Source of the DNA: Planctomycetota bacterium
Lineage (GTDB): Bacteria > Planctomycetota > Planctomycetia > Pirellulales > Pirellulaceae
Direction: 5' to 3'
Length of the DNA stretch: 15,935 nt
Assembly: GCA_024274855.1 (NCBI GenBank)
Contig: JAJSAJ010000644.1
Coordinates: 1-15,935, forward strand
The notes beneath the pieces are model-generated. The model was not told where the DNA came from. It searched no databases and worked only from the letters and a program-made list of their open reading frames with translations. Of this stretch, positions 6,864 to 13,545 are shown piece after piece (the stretch's first letter is position 1; each line of letters begins with the position of its first letter). The translations under genes were made by a program, and so were the position numbers.

Positions 6864-8002
6864 ACAACCAATCCTCAGACGCGCTCAGAAAGGCCGCGAT
6901 TCTGATTTCCAGTCTCGACGCGGCCAGTGCCGATACGCTGCTGGAACAAATGGGGCCGGAATACGAGGCACATGTCCGGCAAGCCGTCATGCAATTGGAT
7001 GACTTCCAACCCGAAGAACAGCAACAAGTCATACGTGACTTCGTCAATCGCAATCCAAACTCCACGCTATTCAATTCCAGTGGCGTCGAATTGGATGACT
7101 CCCTTGCTCGGAAGCTCGAGCACGCCACGGACGACGTACCGACACACGCGGCGGATGTCGCCCCCAAGGCGTCACCATTTCACTCGCTCCACCATGTCGA
7201 CCCAATAACGCTCGCTCACGTATTGAACCACGAACATCCGCAGACCATTGCGATCGTCGCCGCCCATTTGCCTGCACAACAGAGTGCCGACATGTTAGCT
7301 CAACTACCCGAACGTATTCAGTCAGAGGTACTGATACGAGTTGCACGAATGGACCAGTTAAGTCCGGACATCATTTCCGACATCGAATCCGAGATGCAGC
7401 ACCTGCTGGCTGATAGTAGCCAAGGGAAACCGACGGAAACCATCGGACTGAAAGCTGCGACGGCCATTTTGAGTGCAGCGCACGCGACTCAGCGCCGGCA
7501 ACTTGTCTCCAATCTCGCGGAGCAGGACCGGGTACTGGCCAAGCGCCTCGGCAGCACGCAATCGATCGGTCCCGTCGGCAACCAGATAACGGTCGACAGA
7601 CGCTCTCTCGACCAAGTACCGAAAACGGGGCCCTTTAACGCAAACTCCATGTCGCAGCCGGTCAATGACGGAACATGTAACCCAACCCGTGCCCACACAA
7701 CTCGATTCGCCGATTTAGAGCAACTGAACGACTATGCATTGGCCCAAGTGCTGCGTGCATGCGAACCTCATGCCACGCTGCTGGCGCTCGCCGGCGCGAG
7801 CCACTCCCTTGTGCAACGCATCCTGGGACATTTGCCGGCACGTGAAGCACGCCAACTGGAACTCCAAATGCAACAACTGGGGCCCATTCGACTCGACGAC
7901 ATTGAACAGGCACAACAGCAAATGGCTTTGATCGCACAACAGTTGATGGACAAACAGCAGATCGAAGGACCATCGCCCGAACGATTTACGGTCGCCGCAT
8001 AG
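6860..8002 (+). CDS. fliG: Flagellar motor switch protein FliG (divergent C-terminal domain)
   Basis: FliG sits on the MS ring, forms the top of the C ring and receives torque from the stator. The N-terminal domain (1-~90) binds FliF: RKAAILISSLDAASADTLL. The middle domain carries EHPQ at 125-128, the FliM-binding motif, and AHLPAQQSADMLAQLP. The C-terminal domain is recognisable (QVLRACEP, LALAGAS, LGPIRLDDIEQAQQQM) but odd. Aligned by eye to Salmonella FliG, K264, D288 and D289 become A311, L335 and Q336, while R281 and R297 are kept as R328 and R344. The MFXF hinge is replaced by TTRF (280-283). A polar linker (~231-282) makes it 380 aa against ~330-335. ATG 6860 gives a 4-bp ATGA overlap with fliF; GTG 6842 is an alternative start. 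Confidence 0.92.
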   Translation: MNNQSSDALRKAAILISSLDAASADTLLEQMGPEYEAHVRQAVMQLDDFQPEEQQQVIRDFVNRNPNSTLFNSSGVELDDSLARKLEHATDDVPTHAADVAPKASPFHSLHHVDPITLAHVLNHEHPQTIAIVAAHLPAQQSADMLAQLPERIQSEVLIRVARMDQLSPDIISDIESEMQHLLADSSQGKPTETIGLKAATAILSAAHATQRRQLVSNLAEQDRVLAKRLGSTQSIGPVGNQITVDRRSLDQVPKTGPFNANSMSQPVNDGTCNPTRAHTTRFADLEQLNDYALAQVLRACEPHATLLALAGASHSLVQRILGHLPAREARQLELQMQQLGPIRLDDIEQAQQQMALIAQQLMDKQQIEGPSPERFTVAA

Positions 8003-8105
8003 ATTGGCCTTATTCCGACGTGCCGAAATCGCGGAACCACGACACGACCGCGGTTCACAATCCGCATTCCCACATAACCGAACACCACGACAGAAGACAA
8101 GAACC

Positions 8106-8771
8106 ATGGCGTCCATTATCAAGGCAGGTTCAATCCACGCTGGACCGTCTGTTACCCAGCAACAAGCGTTTAACTTTGAAGATATATCTCAGCGAGCCTC
8201 TGGCTACTTGGAGACCGTCCGGAAGCAGGCCGCTGGAATCATCGCGAGCGCTCGCCAAGAGGCAGCGGCAATTCGCGAGGAGGCGAAGAAGAGCGGAACA
8301 GAAGCGGCGGAGGAAGAGGCGAACCGGATCGCCCAACAGGACATTCAAGCAAAATGGCAATCCCTGCAACCGGCTCTGCAGCAAGCAATCACCGAGGTCA
8401 GTCAACTCAGAAACCATTGGCTACGGGATTGGCAGCAGCAACTGGTCCATCTGGCGGTCGCCATCGCCGAACGTCTTGTACGAAGCGAACTGGCTCGACG
8501 GCCGGAGATCTCGCGACAATGGATTCGTGAAGCCTTGGAAATGGCGGCGGGAAGCCACTCCATTGCTTTGCACTTGAATCCCCAGGACCTTGATGCGATC
8601 GGCAGCCAACAGGCGATCATCAAGGAGTCATTTGGACACCTTGCGGAAACCCAAATCGTCGCCGATCCACAAGTCCAGCCCGGAAATTGCCGTGTCACGA
8701 CGGAACACGGAGAGATCGATCAACGGATTCAGGCCCAGTTAGCACGTATTGAGGAAGAACTGACCGACTGA
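8106..8771 (+). CDS. fliH: Flagellar export ATPase regulator FliH
   Basis: FliH (221 aa) dimerises, binds the FliI ATPase and tethers it to the C ring and export gate. Residues ~30-80 are an Ala/Glu/Arg-rich coiled coil (ASARQEAAAIREEAKKSG). The C-terminal globular part has the family segments LAVAIAERLVRSEL (116-129), the V-type ATPase subunit E-like fold around IALHLNPQDLDAI, and the ending IVADPQVQPGNCRV then TTEHGEIDQRIQAQL. The N-terminus (MASIIKAGS) lacks the tryptophans that Salmonella FliH uses to dock on FlhA. ATG 8106 is chosen because coding character starts there; only a weak purine-rich AGAAGACAAGAA precedes it. The frame is open up to ATG 8004, right after fliG, but those 34 residues look like untranslated spacer. 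Confidence 0.92.
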   Translation: MASIIKAGSIHAGPSVTQQQAFNFEDISQRASGYLETVRKQAAGIIASARQEAAAIREEAKKSGTEAAEEEANRIAQQDIQAKWQSLQPALQQAITEVSQLRNHWLRDWQQQLVHLAVAIAERLVRSELARRPEISRQWIREALEMAAGSHSIALHLNPQDLDAIGSQQAIIKESFGHLAETQIVADPQVQPGNCRVTTEHGEIDQRIQAQLARIEEELTD

Positions 8772-8859
8772 CGGGAAACACGACCGGCCAGATAGATAGA
8801 TAGGGAAACCGCCTCCACGCCGGTTCACCAACCCGACTCAAACAGATAACGGTTCTGTC

Positions 8860-10206
8860 ATGGATGACTTCACACATTTATTGCCAACGATCATGTCGAC
8901 TGCGCTGACAGGCCGTGTTGTCCAGACCAATGGATTGTCAACCGATGTTGCCGGCTTTCCGGCACCGGTGGGCGCCATGGTCGAGATTCAGCGTCAAGCC
9001 GGCGAACCACTCCGTGGCGAAGTGATCGGTTTCCGGGACAACCGAACGGTCATCTATCCGTTTGGAAACCTTTCAGGCGTGCAGCGTGGCAATCGTGTGC
9101 GTCTGGTCCGAACGGGCCGATCCGTGCATGCGGGCGAGGAACTGCTTGGCCGTGTCGTCAATGCGCATATCGCGCCCTTGGACGAGCGTGGCCGTTTGGC
9201 CGGTCTTTGTCGTGTTCCACTGGACCGTTCGCCGCCACCCGCTTTCAAGCGTCCGCGCATCGACGCGCCGTTAGCGACCGGAATTCGCGTCATTGACGGG
9301 CTGCTGACGTGTGGTCGGGGCCAACGCATGGGCATCTTTTCGGGGTCCGGAGTCGGCAAGAGTGTGGCTCTCGGCATGATGGCTCGGTATACATCGGCCG
9401 ATGTCAATGTAATCGCACTGATCGGCGAGCGAGGCCGCGAAGTCAACGAGTTCATTGAAAAGGACCTTGGGGCTGAAGGGCTGGCTCGAAGTGTCGTGGT
9501 CGTCGCCACAAGCGATGAACCCGCATTGCTTCGTATCCGAGCCGCGTTGGCGGCCACCGCAATTGCCGAGTATTTCCGCGACCGGGGGCAGCACGTGCTG
9601 CTGATGATGGACTCCCTCACGCGATTCGCGATGGCTCAGCGAGAAATTGGCCTGGCGGCCGGTGAACCGCCCACAACGCGTGGCTATCCACCCTCCGTTT
9701 TTGCGATGCTTCCGCGACTCGTCGAACGCGCCGGCATGTCGGAACACGGAAGCATCACTGGCTTCTACTCGGTGCTCGTCGAAGGTGATGACACGAACGA
9801 ACCAATCAGCGACGCGGTACGAGGGCTGTTGGACGGCCATACGGTGTTATCACGAGCCTTGGCCGCGAAGGGCCATTACCCGGCAATCGACATATTGAGC
9901 AGCATCAGCCGGCTGATGCCGAGCCTGGGATCGGATGCACAACTTGCAGCCGCAGCCAGGATACGCGAACTGATTGCCATATATCACGACCACGAAGACC
10001 TGATTTCCATCGGTGCCTACCGGGCGGGAAGTAACCGTGGCGTGGACGCCTCGATTGCAATGAAACAAGACATTGATGCGTTCTGTCGCCAGCAGATGCG
10101 AGACGAGACGACATTCGATTCGACACAAAACGCCCTATTGCAACTCGGAGCAAAGTGCGAACAGGCCCTATCCGCACCCGCTGCTGTCGGTACACCCGAC
10201 GGGTAA
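8860..10206 (+). CDS. fliI: Flagellum-specific export ATPase FliI
   Basis: FliI (448 aa) is the hexameric ATPase that unloads chaperones and energises early steps of flagellar type III export. It is an F1-beta-like protein: Walker A SGSGVGKS (161-168), the catalytic glutamate in LIGERGREV (E190), Walker B VLLMMDSLTRFA (D251), and the type III ATPase signature PPSVFAMLPRLVERAG (277-292). The beta-barrel N-domain includes VAGFPAPVGAMVEI (30-43). The stretch SISRLMP (348-354) and the C-terminal helical domain complete it. All catalytic residues that I can check are present and length matches the family. ATG 8860 has no clear Shine-Dalgarno sequence; ATG 8893 is a less likely alternative because it would remove only a short leader. 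A GATA tetranucleotide run (8791-8803) lies in the 88-bp gap before it. Confidence 0.97.
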   Translation: MDDFTHLLPTIMSTALTGRVVQTNGLSTDVAGFPAPVGAMVEIQRQAGEPLRGEVIGFRDNRTVIYPFGNLSGVQRGNRVRLVRTGRSVHAGEELLGRVVNAHIAPLDERGRLAGLCRVPLDRSPPPAFKRPRIDAPLATGIRVIDGLLTCGRGQRMGIFSGSGVGKSVALGMMARYTSADVNVIALIGERGREVNEFIEKDLGAEGLARSVVVVATSDEPALLRIRAALAATAIAEYFRDRGQHVLLMMDSLTRFAMAQREIGLAAGEPPTTRGYPPSVFAMLPRLVERAGMSEHGSITGFYSVLVEGDDTNEPISDAVRGLLDGHTVLSRALAAKGHYPAIDILSSISRLMPSLGSDAQLAAAARIRELIAIYHDHEDLISIGAYRAGSNRGVDASIAMKQDIDAFCRQQMRDETTFDSTQNALLQLGAKCEQALSAPAAVGTPDG

Positions 10207-10231
10207 CACTACCAATTAATGAGAGCGTCGC

Positions 10232-10693
10232 ATGGCAGGTTTCACATTCCGACTGGAACCAATTCTGAAGCTGCGAATGACCGCGCGCGATCGCTGCCGC
10301 GAATCGCTGGCCGCCGCGTATCATGCCGAGCAGATTATCCAACAGCAACTTGAAGCGGTACGGCAAACGATACGGCAGAGCGAACGGATGCGTCGCCGCC
10401 TCTCGAACCCAGGACACATCAATGTCGATCGGCTGCTCGACACACACCGTTATGAAATGACGTTGGAATCACAAGTCACGGAAATGGAACGGAAGCGATC
10501 ACAAGTGCAAGCCGAGATCCAACGACGCCGCGAAGCACTTGTCGAGGCCGACCGCGAAGTGCGTCTCATGGAAAAGCTGCGAGCCAAAAAGCAGTTTGCA
10601 TACCGCCAACGCGAGGCGAAGACCGAGATTCGCGAACTGGATGAAGTCGCTCTGCGCCGAGGTGGCGCGAACTGGGAGGGCGAACCGTCATGA
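10232..10693 (+). CDS. fliJ: Flagellar export protein FliJ
   Basis: FliJ (153 aa) is the coiled-coil stalk of the export ATPase, analogous to the F1 gamma subunit, and links FliI to FlhA. The N-terminus FTFRLEPILKLRMTARD (4-20) is the family signature (F-x-F-R-L-x-x-[IV]-L-x-[LI]-[RK]). The rest is two long charged helices (Q/E/R-rich) including YEMTLESQVTEMERKRSQVQ, then EKLRAKKQFAYRQREAKTEI near the C-terminus, both usual for FliJ. Start ATG 10232 has GAGAG eight bases upstream. It follows fliI by 25 bp and overlaps the next gene by ATGA at 10690-10693. Confidence 0.9.
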   Translation: MAGFTFRLEPILKLRMTARDRCRESLAAAYHAEQIIQQQLEAVRQTIRQSERMRRRLSNPGHINVDRLLDTHRYEMTLESQVTEMERKRSQVQAEIQRRREALVEADREVRLMEKLRAKKQFAYRQREAKTEIRELDEVALRRGGANWEGEPS

Positions 10694-11379
10694 AAAGACT
10701 CATTTCAGTAGTCAACGCGGCATTTCTCTACTTCTGCGTCGCCACCGTAATCGCTCTCGTTGCCGGACTCGGTACACTCTGGGCCAAGGGAGCACTTGGT
10801 CCGGATCGCATGGTCCGCGTATTCGCGGCTCTGCACGGCCTCGATGTTGCAGCACTTCAAGCCAAAGCCAATGCGAAGGAAAACGCCTTTCAGACGGAAC
10901 AGCCATCGTTTGATGCAATCACGCAAGCAAGAGCCATGAAAAGCCTTGATTTTGACCTCCGAGAAACGGCTATCGAAAAAGGGCTCGCCGATCTGAGCAA
11001 CATGCAGGACCGCTTACGCACTGAAAAAACACGCTTCCAAGAGCTGACCAGTGCGTACGATAAACAACTTGAATCACTCGCCCAGAAAGAGGAGGCGACT
11101 TCGGTTCGAGAGTTGCAACTGACACTCGAAGCAATGAAACCCAAACAGGCAAAAGAACAGATTGTGAAAATGCTCGACGACAACGCAATGGATGTTGTTG
11201 TCGCCATCGTAAAACGAATGCCAATCGATAAACGGAAGAAGATCCTCGCCGAATTCAAACAAGGGACCGATGCCGATGATCTCTACCAGATACTAAAGAA
11301 CATCCGAGAAGGAGAACCGATCGCATCGGAAATTGAAGAAGCACGTGAACAGACAAAGACTTTCGGCGCAAAGAACTGA
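10690..11379 (+). CDS. MotE/YlxF-like membrane protein with MgtE N-terminal-type domain
   Basis: This 229-aa protein has one N-terminal membrane segment (~10-31), a helical coiled-coil region (~85-137, around LADLSNMQDRLRTEKTRFQ) and a C-terminal domain at ~139-207. The last has the pattern LEAMKPKQAKEQIVKMLDD then VVAIVKRMPIDKRKKILAEF, typical of MgtE N-terminal-like and MotE domains. In Sinorhizobium MotE is a periplasmic chaperone of MotC, and in Bacillus the gene ylxF holds exactly this place between fliJ and fliK. Topology would put the coiled coil and the domain outside the cytoplasmic membrane. The fold is distantly related to FliG helical repeats. It overlaps fliJ by 4 bp and has GGGAGGG nine bases before ATG 10690. 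Its precise role here is unknown; the flagellar link rests on context and family. Confidence 0.8.
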   Translation: MKRLISVVNAAFLYFCVATVIALVAGLGTLWAKGALGPDRMVRVFAALHGLDVAALQAKANAKENAFQTEQPSFDAITQARAMKSLDFDLRETAIEKGLADLSNMQDRLRTEKTRFQELTSAYDKQLESLAQKEEATSVRELQLTLEAMKPKQAKEQIVKMLDDNAMDVVVAIVKRMPIDKRKKILAEFKQGTDADDLYQILKNIREGEPIASEIEEAREQTKTFGAKN

Positions 11380-11432
11380 CACGCCGGGCGATCTCCCCTC
11401 GTAATTCGAATAGAGCCCAGGAAACCGAATCG

Positions 11433-12827
11433 ATGGAACCTTCATCAAATACAAGACGTTTCGGACCACCAGACATCCGCCCGCCGCGGACATTCCCCGA
11501 ATCATCCGCTGACAACGGGTTCCAACACTACCTTGGACCACCATCTCCGAATCCGATCAAGCCACCGACGAACGCCGGCCAAGCTGCCGAACCCTCAGAA
11601 GGCACGTCGAGCGACTTGCCCTCGAACGATGAAACACTGGCAAACAGATCAACGGCAGCAGACACGTCCTCAAGTCAAACAAACAGCGAACGCTCCGAGG
11701 CGCCGGATTCTCGGAAAAATGACGACAAATCGACGGCATCCCCCCCCGCAGTTCCCATCGACGAGCCTCCAGTACCTGCCGAGGGCGTTGCGCAGGACAC
11801 CGTCACGCCGAGTCAGGCCGATACGGCGCAACAACCTGCCACGCGGCTTGCGGAAGAGACTCCAGGACGATCGGCTTTGCCAGACGGTACTCCGCCTGAT
11901 GAGCCAATGGACATCGTTAACAACGTGGAGGATGACACAACCGACGGTCGGCCGACCGCGCCGCACGATACGCCTGCCAAGCCTGAGCAACAACCGAAAC
12001 GCGTTCCGATCGTCAAGATGGCCACCATTGAACCGGCCAAGCCAATTGACGTTGCAGCCGGAAAGGCCGAAAGCGGAGAGCAGACAAAGAGCGACCGCGT
12101 CAAACGTCGAGCGCACTCGGGCAAACCGTCCGAATCCCAGGTCATCCGCCCCAACTCGCCGGATCAAGTCGCCGAACACTCCGCCAGAGCGGAACGAACG
12201 GCCGCCCTGGTAGCCGCGGAGGGGGAATCCGAGCCGAGTCGTTCGGCAACAGACCGTTCAGCTGACAAACATCTGGCCGCCGCCAAGCTGTCCGAGACGG
12301 AATCTGGGGCCCGAGCCGAACCGGCACGAGGTGAACTCTCCAATCGGTTATTCAGTCGAAGCAGCCAAAAAACGGAAGAACAACATTCTCTGACTCCAGC
12401 AGAACAAACACGCTTCGTGCGCCGCGTGGCACGTGGCATGCAAACAGCCGCCGATCAAAACGGCCCCATCCATCTGCGGCTCCGACCGTCGGAATTGGGA
12501 TCGCTCCGTCTGGAAGTCACGATCGATCGAGGCACTCTGTCAGCGCGGATACAAACAGAAACTCACATGGCGCGCACCGCGTTACTTGATGCACTACCTC
12601 AACTACGGGATCGTCTGACCGAACAAGGAATCCGCATTGAACAGTTTCACGTGAGCGTGGGAGGGCAGGGGGGTGGCGAATTGCCGCAACAATCACGGCA
12701 TGGCCAACTCGATACGGTCCCCCATTCCGGACCGCAAAGGCCTCGACTCGAAGAAAAACAAACGGTGGCTGCCGCGTCGACCAACAGCCTGACAGTCGCT
12801 CCCGGAAAACTGAACGTCATTGTTTGA
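11433..12827 (+). CDS. fliK: Flagellar hook-length control protein FliK
   Basis: FliK (464 aa) is exported during hook growth, measures hook length and switches export specificity from rod/hook to filament substrates. Residues 1-~310 are Pro/Ser/Thr/Glu/Asp-rich with almost no hydrophobic core, as expected for the extended ruler part. The conserved C-terminal switch domain spans ~321-410: TPAEQTRFVRRVARGM, then HLRLRPSELGSLRLEV (347-362), LSARIQTET and LRDRLTEQGIRIEQFHVSV (391-409). A short polar tail follows. ATG 11433 has AGGAA about nine bases upstream. It lies 53 bp after the MotE-like gene and 45 bp before flgD, its partner in hook building. A run of eight C bases (11740-11747) lies in the ruler region. 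Confidence 0.93.
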   Translation: MEPSSNTRRFGPPDIRPPRTFPESSADNGFQHYLGPPSPNPIKPPTNAGQAAEPSEGTSSDLPSNDETLANRSTAADTSSSQTNSERSEAPDSRKNDDKSTASPPAVPIDEPPVPAEGVAQDTVTPSQADTAQQPATRLAEETPGRSALPDGTPPDEPMDIVNNVEDDTTDGRPTAPHDTPAKPEQQPKRVPIVKMATIEPAKPIDVAAGKAESGEQTKSDRVKRRAHSGKPSESQVIRPNSPDQVAEHSARAERTAALVAAEGESEPSRSATDRSADKHLAAAKLSETESGARAEPARGELSNRLFSRSSQKTEEQHSLTPAEQTRFVRRVARGMQTAADQNGPIHLRLRPSELGSLRLEVTIDRGTLSARIQTETHMARTALLDALPQLRDRLTEQGIRIEQFHVSVGGQGGGELPQQSRHGQLDTVPHSGPQRPRLEEKQTVAAASTNSLTVAPGKLNVIV

Positions 12828-12872
12828 CGAGCCGGCACAACAGATTCAACCACGGTGCAAGGAAACACGATC

Positions 12873-13307
12873 ATGGAATCGATTCAAGCAATCAACACCA
12901 CAGCGTCTCAACGCCAAACCGAGGGCAACAGCCTGAATGACCTGAAAACCGATGATTTTTTGAAGTTGATGATCGCGGAACTGCAAAACCAGGACCCATT
13001 GGAACCCATGGACAACACACAGTTAGCGGAACAATTGGGGCAGATCCGCAACATCGGCGCAACCGATCACCTGACCGAAACGCTCGACGCGGTTCTGATC
13101 GGGCAAAATCTAGCCACGGCAAGCAACCTGATCGGTAAACAGATTAGCGCACTCGACGATTCGGGAACGGACATCACGGGCGTCGTTGATCGAGTATCGG
13201 TCGAGCCGGACGGGGGCAGTGCGTCCCGCAATGTACGCGTTCACATTGGAGGCCAAAGCATCAAATTGGAAAACGTCCGCGAAATCCTGCCACAAGTCGG
13301 CTTGTAA
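12873..13307 (+). CDS. flgD: Hook-capping scaffold protein FlgD (short form)
   Basis: FlgD forms the temporary cap under which hook subunits polymerise. The 144-aa protein contains the conserved N-terminal part with the signature DDFLKLMIAELQNQDPLEPM (27-46), then the helix around QLAEQLGQIRNI and ASNLIGKQISAL. After that there is only a ~50-residue beta-rich tail (TGVVDRVSVEPDGG, VRVHIGGQSIKLENVREIL), matching the short FlgD form found in Bacillus. The Ig-like and TUDOR-like domains of enterobacterial FlgD (~230 aa) are absent or reduced to this tail. Start ATG 12873 has AAGGAA about eight bases upstream; a GTG at 12855 in the same frame contains that site and is rejected. Confidence 0.94.
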   Translation: MESIQAINTTASQRQTEGNSLNDLKTDDFLKLMIAELQNQDPLEPMDNTQLAEQLGQIRNIGATDHLTETLDAVLIGQNLATASNLIGKQISALDDSGTDITGVVDRVSVEPDGGSASRNVRVHIGGQSIKLENVREILPQVGL

Positions 13308-13340
13308 AAAGGCGTATCGTTCCCGGTCGTCACGAGCGTT

Positions 13341-13356
13341 CAGGCGAGCACGCCTG
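13341..13356. repeat. Tetraloop hairpin after flgD
   Basis: CAGGCG-AGCA-CGCCTG is a perfect 6-bp stem with a 4-nt loop, beginning 33 bp after the flgD stop. No T-run follows, so a Rho-independent terminator is not supported. It may be an mRNA-stabilising or processing structure between flgD and flgE. The rest of the 238-bp gap (13308-13545) shows no convincing gene; a poor -24/-12-like sequence is discussed among the rejected items. Confidence 0.35.
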
Positions 13357-13532
13357 GCATGTGGATCCTGAACGGGGCACCAGCCAGGCCAGAGAGACTC
13401 AAGCAGGAAACGCTCGGTGTCGCAGGACAGACGGGAACGCTCATTGAGCTGATAGCGGTAAGACTGAAAACGGGCCGACCGGCATTGGACTTTCACTCGG
13501 GTCGCGGTAGCAACTCGATTCAGCACATTCAT

Positions 13533-13539
13533 GGAGGGG
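13533..13539 (+). promoter_or_regulatory. Strong ribosome binding site of flgE (decides the start)
   Basis: GGAGGGG lies 6 bases before ATG 13546. An in-frame ATG at 13531 overlaps this site, so 13546 is the start; it also gives the usual FlgE beginning MGLSSALTTALTGLNA. Confidence 0.85.
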
Positions 13540-13545
13540 ATCGAT

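Noticed and set aside
8791..8803. GATA tetranucleotide run before fliI
   Set aside because: Only about three units and outside any coding frame; too short to call a functional or variable repeat.
9054..9840. Antisense open frames of 188-189 codons opposite fliI
   Set aside because: They shadow the highly conserved FliI ATPase core; no ribosome site or domain supports them.
13341..13356. Intrinsic terminator between flgD and flgE
   Set aside because: A good hairpin, but no following T-run and the same-strand gene order continues into flgE; listed only as a hairpin.
13375..13390. Possible sigma-54 promoter before flgE (GGGCACCAGCCAGGCC)
   Set aside because: It has GGCAC and the right distance to GC, but lacks the leading T and both T bases of the -12 element. 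Kept only as a weak possibility.
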